Shown here: positions 56,692 through 64,000 of the stretch, in pieces
Layout of the letters: the number at the start of each line of letters is the position of its first letter
Position numbering within the stretch: the first letter of the stretch is position 1
From: Viridothelium virens
Taxonomy: Eukaryota; Ascomycota; Dothideomycetes; Trypetheliales; Trypetheliaceae
DNA length: 64,000 bases
Assembly (NCBI GenBank): GCA_010094025.1
Contig: ML991819.1
Location: forward strand, 62,001-126,000
Reading direction: 5' to 3'
The notes under the pieces: model-generated
The model's database searches: none
Told to the model about the DNA's origin: nothing
Seen by the model: only the letters and a program-made list of their open reading frames with translations
Program-made: the position numbers and the translations under genes

Positions 56692-57369
56692 TTACTCCTG
56701 GAAAAGAATGTCAACAACTTGGCGAGAACTGAGCTGACTGTATTCCTGGCTGTGGAGAATATTTCCGTAATTTCTAAAGATATCCCCGAGGTCTTTCTCC
56801 GTCAAAGTCGATTGCGACGTCCCAGTTATGAAGAGCACTATTGGTGTGGCAGCCTCGGATCTCGAATCGGGAGAAGCGTTCCTGCGAACAGCGTCGGCGA
56901 ATACTCGCTGGGGTGCTGTTGCCTCAACGAATGGTGAGCTGGACGGATTGCCTGATTTGGTAGTCGTAGAACCCCACATGACAATGATGATAGCCCCTGC
57001 ACGGCGGGCAAACGCTTCATGAGTCGCAGTCATTCCGACGCTGGGGAGGTACGGAACATGTCTGATGCGTTGGTGGTATCTCGCGAGATCCCGACCAAAA
57101 GCTTCGAAAGGGTCGACGGGATCGTGCTTCAATGCCGCCCCTTCAGCTCCTGTTGTTTGTGGTATGGCTATGACTGGTGTAAAAAGGACGAGTAGCGCAT
57201 TTTCGTCGAGCTTAGCAATATTGTTCAATGAAGAGCACGAGGAGCGGACAAAGGACACCTTGGGTGCGAGACTGAGATGATCCATGAGAGTAGGCAAATG
57301 AACGCTATCGCTTCCTTTGACGATCAAGTTGGAACTTTGGGATTGTCTCGGTGTTCGTACGTCTCCCAT
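56692..57369 (-). pseudogene. Fragment resembling the C-terminal domain of a fungal GH3 beta-N-acetylglucosaminidase
   Basis: An open minus-strand frame of about 225 residues from its first ATG. HDPVDPFEAFGRDLARYHQR, IRHVPYLPSVGMTATHEAF and AGAIIIVMW followed by TPIVLFITGTSQSTLTEKDL resemble the second domain of fungal GH3 N-acetylglucosaminidases, where an HVPYTPGxGxTxxH-like block precedes a VIVV strand and a PxxVVAxxxPYD strand. The catalytic GH3 domain (KHFPGHG type) should lie upstream, but nothing like it is found there. The upstream frame is closed by a stop. I infer a truncated relic, though a real gene with undetected exons is possible. Family call is tentative. Confidence 0.35.
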
Positions 57370-57829
57370 GACGCTGGGAAGAGTTTCCAACGGAGCGACG
57401 ATTCAGGGTCTATATCGGACCAGAATCGACGCGATATTAAAGCCAAAAGACGGTGATAGCAAGTCAAGCTATCAAGCTTGCCGTTTCTGTGCCAGCTCTG
57501 CTTTCTCTGGTAGGGACTGTACAAAGGATCTCTGGGAGCACAAAATAATATATCGAGGGGTTCTCCTCAAGGCTTCTGTGATGTAGCACAGTGGAGGCAG
57601 GGGATTACAGACACTCTGTATCCCTCAGTGTCATTGATTTGTGGATGATCGAGGTCGTATCCAAGCACAATTTGATGATTCCATCCTAGAAGAAGCAATT
57701 CACCGAATAGTAAAGTCTCAAGGTATTCTTGCCGAGATCACTAAGATACTCGGGCCTTGACTGGCAGCGGCTGGTGTTCCATTTTGGATTGAGGTGTGGA
57801 TGGGACTGCGGCTCGCATACGAAATCTTA
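57370..57829. other. unassigned sequence
   Basis: A short plus-strand open stretch at about 57640-57760 (FDDSILEEAIHRIVKSQGIL, then a stop) looks protein-like, but no partner exon was found. Otherwise nothing is recognised. Confidence 0.3.
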
Positions 57830-58421
57830 CTACGGCTCCTTTCGGTAAACGAGAAATGCTGCAGCTAATCCTACAGTTATCGTAAAGAAAGTGTCTGGAC
57901 GATTGGTCCAAGGACGGAAAAGCGAAAAAGCATGGTGGTACAAGACAAATCGGCCGCAGTCCAGCACATAGGCGCGGGAAGTAAAGGAGTAGAAAGTCGA
58001 TGCGAGCAAGGCGTACATACCTGTCAGGCTCCGCGGGAAGTGTGGGGGTTGGCACGCAAAAGTGTGGAGTAGTAGCAAGCTCTGCTTCTCTTGCAAGGCT
58101 CGAACTGGGGCAGACTTGGCATCTTGTTTCACAAATTTCCCAAACTGGACTTCTTTGCATGAGGATTCGTGGCAAGTTCATGTCCATTCTGATGCCACGT
58201 CCGTTCATGGCATGAGCGTTGAAGATCTTCTGCAGGTTGCAATTGGGATGCCGTAGCTGAAGCAGTGCTAGCCCTAAAGTGCTGACATGAAGAGACCATC
58301 GATTCGACGGGAAGATGCCATTCTCGACCTTGCGATGCCACAATAGCTTTCGATCCAGATGGAGAAGGCTAAAGGGGTCCGGACAGGGCGGGAGGTATTC
58401 CGCCGGGGGCCGCGGGGCCAT
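57830..58421 (-). CDS. Possible multi-exon small membrane protein, not recognised
   Basis: Two coding-like stretches suggest a gene whose splicing I could not solve. An ATG at 58421 opens MAPRPPAEYLPPCPDPFSLL. The 3' stretch at about 58130-57830 reads VKQDAKSAPVRALQEKQSLL and then RFVLYHHAFSLFRPWTNRPD, ending in a hydrophobic helix and KEP before a stop. The two are in different frames, so at least one intron must lie between them. Candidate acceptors exist near 58147 and 58022. The divergent position relative to CENP-I fits a gene start near 58.4 kb. No family is assigned. Confidence 0.35.
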
Positions 58422-58952
58422 TGCTCGAGCCGGAAGGGCTGTGTAACGAGGACTGACAGGACGAAGGGTGATCGGGTCCGTATAGCGATCCTCAGGTCAA
58501 GTCGTGGCGGACCGAAACGTTCAATGGACGATGACGAAGAGGCTTGCTGCGCCTGGACGGTGCGCAGAGATGCGAGCTTACGGGAGAGCTCCCTCGCCCA
58601 TCTCTGTGCAACGTGAAGGCTCGACCAGCGCACGACGTCGATTGGCGACTCATGCCAGGCAGTTGACGCCTACCTAATGCGCGGTGACTGGACCCCATCG
58701 TGCATGGACGAGAGCATTGGCATCTGCCTGGTGGATACATACCTACAGCGTGCAGACGTCTTCGCAGGAGCGAGAGTGGAGGTGGAGTGAGTGTTGGCTC
58801 GCCCCTCGGCAAGATCCCTCGCCATCCCTCCCCTCCTACCCAGGCACCCCAGGGAGGCACCGAATGGAGGCGCGTTGTTGACGACCTGACTTCCGATTAG
58901 CTCGCGCGCCTATGAACTTACACAGAGAGTGTAGCAATATTGGGCCCGTGCA
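58422..58952. promoter_or_regulatory. region upstream of CENP-I
   Basis: About 530 bp, moderately GC-rich, between the unresolved minus-strand frame and CENP-I. No specific site assigned. Confidence 0.35.
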
Positions 58953-61508
58953 ATGCCCTCATTCGTCCAGAGCGGTGAGCATCGCAGACTATTTGCGTCA
59001 GACAATATCGCCTGACTCAAGAAAGATGAATTAGCAGACGCGTTGCAAACCCTACAGGATGGTGCGTCTTGGATCGCCTGACGAGGAACATCCGGATGCT
59101 GACAACGTCCTCTAGCGGCATCAACTCCTGCAAGACAACGAATTTCAAAGGTCTCTACTATTGTCGACGCCATTTGCAGTCATGCTTTCAATTATGGCCT
59201 GAACAATGCTCAATTACGTCTCGTGCTCGATGTCATCACGAAGCAATCCGAATTGGACCAGACGAGTATCACCAGTCTAATCAAGAATTTGTATCCCGGT
59301 CAAAAGGTCCAGAATGAAGCTGTCACGATCGTTGTCGGCTGCCTCGGTCAAGCCCAGGGCAAACCGTCTCCAACCACACAGGCCTCACTTATCAAATGGC
59401 TGATCACCGTTTACGAATTTATCGAAGACCCTACCATTATCTCTAGGCTCTATACCGTGCTGTTTGGCCTATTAGACATGATAAGCTTGCGGTGAGCGCG
59501 CTCCTTGCGGACCGTCTTAAAGATCTCGTTTGACGAACTAGACCATATCTATGCCACCTCCTCGCACTTGCAACTAAGAGGAAACATGTACGGCCGTCTC
59601 GGATGCAGCAGCTGTAAGTCGCCGTCTGCTACAGAGTGAGCCTTATGTCGGATGACCTCATGTCTGATGACCTATGTGCAGACTTGAACTTGTCAACAGC
59701 GTGGGAAATGAGCCTGCGTTGTTAAGCCTCGCTACGATATACAAGGATTACTATCCTGAGATAATCCTAACCGGTACTATCGTCGGTCGTGCTAAGCCTT
59801 TCACTGTGCGTGAGCAAATGAAAGAGGACGCACCCATTCACTAACTATTCTAGCATCCGAATCCCGAATGGCGAGAACGGTTACACAGCATCCAGCAAGC
59901 TAATTTACACGATCTGAGTAATGTTGCTCCGTTTCAAAGTGGCTTCAAAGTTGTCAAGCATGGTGCCAAAAGGAGTAAGTCGGAAGCAATTCCGCAGGTG
60001 CATACGCTTCACGCGCAGGAGGTCAGTACATACCATCGATTTGATTCTCTGGATGGTCAACGCTAACGCAAGACGGCAGCTGTCTGTGACACTTGAGGAA
60101 ATATCAAATGTAAACGGTTTTATCGATAGTCTTGACAGGATCGATCTACCAAGTCAGCTGATTGCTTCTCTTAACGACCCTTTACTGCAAAAGTATTTGT
60201 CACTTAGGCCGTCGGAACTCGCTTCTCAACGAATACGAAGCTGGCTATTGAGCTATGGATTGGGGGATCAAGCTGGGCTGAATGATCTTAGCTCCGCCTA
60301 CAAACAGGAGGATATCCTGGCAGGCATACTGAGCTTTGCAAGCACGACCAAGGTCCGTATCGCGCTATCCGAACGCCCTCTAGTGCACTAACTAGATGCA
60401 GACACTGCCGCCCGGCGCAGACATGTTCATCAAACGTCTAATACCTAAGTGGGATCGTATGACGCCTTGTACCTTGTTGTTAGACTGTCTTGTGCTTCTA
60501 CCTCACCATAGCTTTGAAGGTAAGGTTGCTTGTGCCTTCGCGCGCACTAGGATCAAAGCCATTAAGCAGAGTGCAGATCTCCTTGAGACTATCATCAAGC
60601 CCGTAGAAGCTAAACTTTTAGCGGGACATTCAATCACTTTCACGCGCATGCTGCATTTTTACACAGACTTAGCTCGACACCTTCAACTTCTGGTTGCTGC
60701 AGCAGATGATGATGCAGTTCAAGTCATTGAGCATCGCATCGAGTGCTTCGAGCAATTAGCTCACCATGTTCTAAACCTTCTTCCACCAATCTTAACAACG
60801 CCTCAGTGTAGCCAGTCTACTACCACGGCTGTTATCGAGTTCCTCGAGATCCTGGCTACTTCTCTTCAATACTTCCATGAAATCAGCCCTTCTGTCTTCC
60901 AGCAAATGCCCATCATATTACCGCAACCCCACACGATTTACATTCTATTGTTCGATACGTCCGTGAGCGACATCTCACATCTCTGCTCGATCCTTGCTAC
61001 CTACAAAGGCGTCCTGCAGAAGAGGAGGTTAACATCAACCTCTCTCCAGCAGCAGACTATCGACCAATTCAATGGCTATCTGATGGATGTGTGCAACTTG
61101 TTGTGGCGATCTCGTGCTTTTGGCAGAGGTGATATCAATGCCATGGGTTGCTTCCTGCCAGAGTCAGCGCTGCCCGTCTTCCAAGATTATCTATGGAACA
61201 TTGACCACGAGTACGGCCTCCCATACATCTTTGGGCTTTCTCATCATGCGAGCCTGAGTCTGTTATCGATTACGGCGTTAAGAGAGCTGGAAGATCTTGC
61301 TGAAACTCGGGGGGAAGACTTACGCCTAAAGCATGCAGGACCTGTAACGCAGCGATCTTTGATGAAGTTAGACAAGGATGGCGGTTTCAAGATCACTTGG
61401 AGAGATTACCGGGTACAGGTTTTAGATTATTTAGAGAAGCGGTCGCTTGGAGGAATTAAGGAGTTAATGTTTAGCACGATGAAAGACTTGACCCCCAACG
61501 CGATCTAA
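58953..61508 (+). CDS. CENP-I / Mis6 inner-kinetochore protein
   Basis: Exons are 58953-58974, 59026-59061, 59116-59491, 59542-59613, 59682-59805, 59854-60021, 60080-60352 and 60396-61508, giving 727 residues. Mis6/CENP-I is a CCAN scaffold subunit needed at centromeric CENP-A chromatin. It is a helical-repeat protein. The recognisable part is DAASTPARQRISKVSTIVDA, then ITSLIKNLYPGQ, TQASLIKWLITVYEF and RPYLCHLLALATKRKHVRPS, as in fungal Mis6. All junctions keep phase. Intron 7 is only 43 nt. A 45-nt GT...AG stretch at 60525-60569 is in frame and may be a further intron, since removing it gives a more family-like SFEGKSADLLETI. The N terminus (MPSFVQSDELADALQTLQ) depends on two small exons. 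Confidence 0.85.
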
Positions 61509-61669
61509 TTTAGGATACCCAATTATTTCTACAGTTCCCCGCTTGAAATTTCGCTGAGAAAGACAAGACTCCAAGCGCCTATGGGCTCTAGGAGCAAAGT
61601 ATCAAATGCCATAGCTCCAGTTCATTTCTTTCTTTCAACATCATACAGTCCCTTCAGCTCCAAATGCAC

Positions 61670-62350
61670 TCACAACGCAAGATTATAAGTATAATCATCC
61701 TCCATATTCTGTGAAATCCACAGGACAACAGAACTGGAGGTATTAGCCGGTGCAGTTTCTGTAGTGTCCAAGGAAACCTACCTAAGCATGATCAAAGAAT
61801 TTGCAACAACGTTGGCGACTCCAAACCAGAGCGTAGGAAAGGGGTATTCCGGCACAACATACTTCAGTACCATAACAGTCTAGACATTTAGTGATCAGCA
61901 AACGTCTTCATATCCCAGGAATCGAGCTCTCGAGAACACACCACACTCCCCGCAAGGCCTCCCGCCATTAGCGCAAATCCAAGAAATAGCACCAGCCTTG
62001 CCTTCCACGCAACTCCATTCCCGCTATAACTATAGCTGTCCGCGTTTAGCCTCCCCTTTTCAATCGAGTTGATGACCAGCATGCCAAGGGCGGAACAGAT
62101 CCCAGGGATCCAGTCGACGAATTTGACGTGTACATCGGAACCGTTGCGGGAGCTTTTGGAAAAGGTTGCGGCATCGATGAAGAAGAAAAACCCGAGTGAG
62201 AACTGATAGTTCATCAGTGTCGAGAAGCACTGAAGATAGGTTATGTATACGACTTACCACAGCGCCGGCGGTGTAGACGCCTGCAGTGCGTGTGTTGGCA
62301 CTGTTCACCCACTGCGGTTTGGGGAAGCGGAAGAGTCTGTGACTCGACAT
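61670..62350 (-). CDS. VPS68: Vps68 (TMEM50 / UPF0220 family)
   Basis: Exons are 62350-62258, 62202-61942, 61879-61782 and 61733-61670, giving 171 residues. In yeast Vps68 forms a complex with Vps55 on late endosomes. The N terminus MSSHRLFRFPKPQWVNSANT is typical. Four hydrophobic helices carry FSLGFFFFIDAATFSKS, HVKFVDWIPGICSALGMLVI and, after splicing, VMVLKYVVPEYPFPTLWFGV. The end is NMEDDYTYNLAL. All three introns (48-62 nt) are in phase. It is tail-to-tail with CENP-I and head-to-head with LOC1 across 293 bp. Confidence 0.94.
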
Positions 62351-62643
62351 GGTAGACCTTGAAGAGGACCGAGTCCTTCTGAGTTACTTGTGAGAGGAGA
62401 GATGAGGGGTTGCCTCGCTCTATGTTGGCCTCTGACAATGAGGTTGAAGCTCGCCAGCGTAACTGCGGCGCATGTTTCCCTGCAGGGTCCTAAGGTATCG
62501 TAGCAGACGCTCGGGCGTTTCGCGGGCAAACGCCGCACTGACTCGCAACCTTTCAAGTTATTCTAGGAATCAATTTTGTTCTTTTACTATACCTTTGCCT
62601 TTCGCTTCAACCCTCACATCGCTAGCTCTAGAAGGGCTCCAGG
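62351..62643. promoter_or_regulatory. shared VPS68/LOC1 divergent promoter
   Basis: A compact 293-bp bidirectional region. No site assigned. Confidence 0.45.
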
Positions 62644-63259
62644 ATGGCACCTACAAAAGTAAAAGCTGGGTCTGCCAAAGGCAATAATAAACGCCACCAA
62701 AAGCCAAGTTCCAGTGGCTCGAGTTCCAAAAACAAGCAACGGGCTTCTATTTCCAAAGCTACAAAGCAACTAAAGACAAAGTCTGCGCCGACTCCTTCGA
62801 GGAAGAAACGGAGATCATACACCGATGAAGAGCTTGGTATACCGAAGCTGAACATGATCACGCCTGCGGGTGTACAGAAACCAAGAGGCAAGAAGAAAGG
62901 CAAAGTCTTCGTGGATGACAAAGTATGGCATCTATTTGGGTTGCTCACCTCCGACATAAGAAGTCTAACATTTTTGCTTCTAGGAGAGCATGATGACAAT
63001 CCTCGCCATGGTCAATGCAGAAAAAGAAGGGCAAATCGAATCGAAACTGATGAAGGCGCGCCAGATGCAGGAGATTCGTGAGGCTAGGCAGAAGGAGGCT
63101 GAGGCGCGACAAGAAGAAAAGCGCTCGAAGCTCGAGGAAACCAAAGACTCTATCAAGAGGCGGCGGAAGCGAAAGCCAGACTCAGAAGAAACGCTAGATA
63201 AGCCTGAGGATACCCCGAAACATCCAAAGATGAACCGGAAGCGCGTATCATTTGGCTGA
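62644..63259 (+). CDS. LOC1: 60S subunit assembly factor Loc1
   Basis: Exons are 62644-62922 and 62984-63259, giving 184 residues. Loc1 is a nucleolar RNA-binding protein needed for 60S assembly; in yeast it also takes part in ASH1 mRNA localisation. The basic, Ser-rich N terminus leads to the conserved core [20 protein letters not shown], then [11 protein letters not shown] and, across the intron, [20 protein letters not shown]. The C-terminal half is one long charged helix ([20 protein letters not shown]) ending in a basic tail. The stop is 49 bp from the stop of the converging hydrolase gene. Confidence 0.92.
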
Positions 63260-63308
63260 GATGCCCGATATGCTCATGTCGCTCATTTCCACGAGCAAGC
63301 AATATCTT

Positions 63309-64000
63309 CTATTCTACAACGTGCAATTTACGTCTCATTGGAGCGTATGCGAAGGGAGGTGGTGGGCCTCTCCCGAGCTTCTCAGACCATCCGCTGGCTT
63401 GTACCCTTCTGGACTCTTCTAAGTCAATGTCCCTCGCCATTTTGTTGAAGAAATTCACAGCTGGCTTCACGAACCATCGCTCACCACTGCTCTGGAACCA
63501 GCTAAGATGGCCGCCAAGATCCGTCGCGCACAGGACAACGTGAGGATTAGCCTTGATCTCTTCGTACGGACATGCTTCATCTACAGCAATCTAATGACGA
63601 GCATCAGTGCACATGTATGATGTGACGGACAAACAGCATACCGGATCATCTTTAGCATGGATAGCGAAGAGCGGGATCTTGACAGCCATCACGGCATCTG
63701 CAGAGCTTGCGTCGCGGTAGTAAGCTCCTTCGGTGGGATAACCCCAAGTTGGGCCCTGTACCTCTCTACGGAGGATAATTCAGAGCGCGTCAAGTGTGTA
63801 TACGTCTCCATCGCTTACCTGTCGAATTCATAGAGGTATTTAGCTTTGCGCACACGGTCCATATCAATTCGTGGATTTTTGGATACTTGTTCAACGTGTC
63901 TATGAGTACGAGTCAGCAGGACTTTCTCTATCATTCAGGAAACTGCAGGTCTTACTGTTCTACCAAATTTCGCATGCTGGTTCCCATTACAGTCAAATAG
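63309..64000 (-). CDS. Eht1/YheT-type alpha/beta-hydrolase, 3' part
   Basis: Exons visible are 64000-63956 (open to the edge), 63899-63819, 63765-63642 and 63590-63309, about 177 C-terminal residues. The yeast relatives Eht1 and Eeb1 are medium-chain fatty-acid ethyl-ester synthases/esterases on lipid droplets or mitochondria. KAKYLYEFDREVQGPTWGYP, AVKIPLFAIHAKDDPIAVDE (with the acid residue) and CATDLGGHLSWF (with the catalytic His) are typical of the family. The nucleophile Ser and N terminus lie beyond the window. The tail continues past the usual end with PPPPFAYAPMRRKLHVVE. Donors GTAAGA, GTAAGC and GTATGC are all in phase. Confidence 0.88.

Noticed and set aside
1-64000. Search by eye for tRNA genes, CRISPR arrays, LTR or virus-like elements and secondary-metabolite clusters
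   Set aside because: No cloverleaf with a GTTCRANNC-type loop, no regularly spaced repeats, no reverse-transcriptase, integrase or capsid motifs and no PKS/NRPS motifs were noticed. A short tRNA could still be missed.

Overview
This is nuclear DNA from a filamentous ascomycete (Pezizomycotina). Almost every gene is of a fungal type: a Pop8-type RNase P subunit, a yapsin-like GPI protease, a Mid1 calcium-channel subunit, a Pma1 proton pump, a Seb1/Nrd1 factor and a Loc1 ribosome factor. Most genes carry short GT-AG introns of roughly 45-165 nt, with GTANGT-like donors and CTAAY/CTGAC branch points. Kinetochore proteins of the CENP-I and CENP-W families suggest a regional centromere. I cannot name the genus. 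I recognise no bacterial, viral or LTR-element sequence.

Layout. 0-10 kb: end of POP8, RFC4 (-), a GH47 mannosidase, a fold-back MITE, a yapsin-like protease, SPT4 (-) and PPT1/PP5. 10-21 kb: MID1, an alpha/beta-hydrolase, a decayed MFS transporter (-), RCE1 (-) and a long serine-rich two-TM protein. 21.5-25 kb is a gene-poor stretch in front of PMA1 (25-28 kb). 29-38 kb: an aldo-keto reductase, SF3B2/Cus1, an RS/RGG-rich protein, VPS55 (-), proteasome alpha6 and a tiny four-exon CENP-W gene. 38.2-40.6 kb is gene-poor. 40.6-56 kb: SEB1 (-), mitochondrial citrate synthase, the YHM2-type citrate/oxoglutarate carrier, a Cys-rich membrane protein, EMC7 (-), CLPTM1 (-) and a LOG-family enzyme. 56-64 kb: a probable GH3-related fragment, an unresolved minus-strand reading frame, CENP-I/Mis6, VPS68 (-), LOC1 and the 3' part of an Eht1-type hydrolase (-).

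Functional links. Citrate synthase and the mitochondrial citrate carrier are adjacent and co-oriented. Two pairs of known partners, Vps55/Vps68 (endosomal sorting) and CENP-W/CENP-I (inner kinetochore), lie about 21-26 kb apart, and each VPS gene sits next to or near a CENP gene. The remaining genes are mostly housekeeping: replication clamp loading, splicing, transcription elongation and termination, the proteasome, ER membrane insertion and N-glycan trimming. No secondary-metabolite cluster, CRISPR array or tRNA gene was recognised. Exon boundaries were read by eye from splice signals and reading-frame continuity, so they are models.
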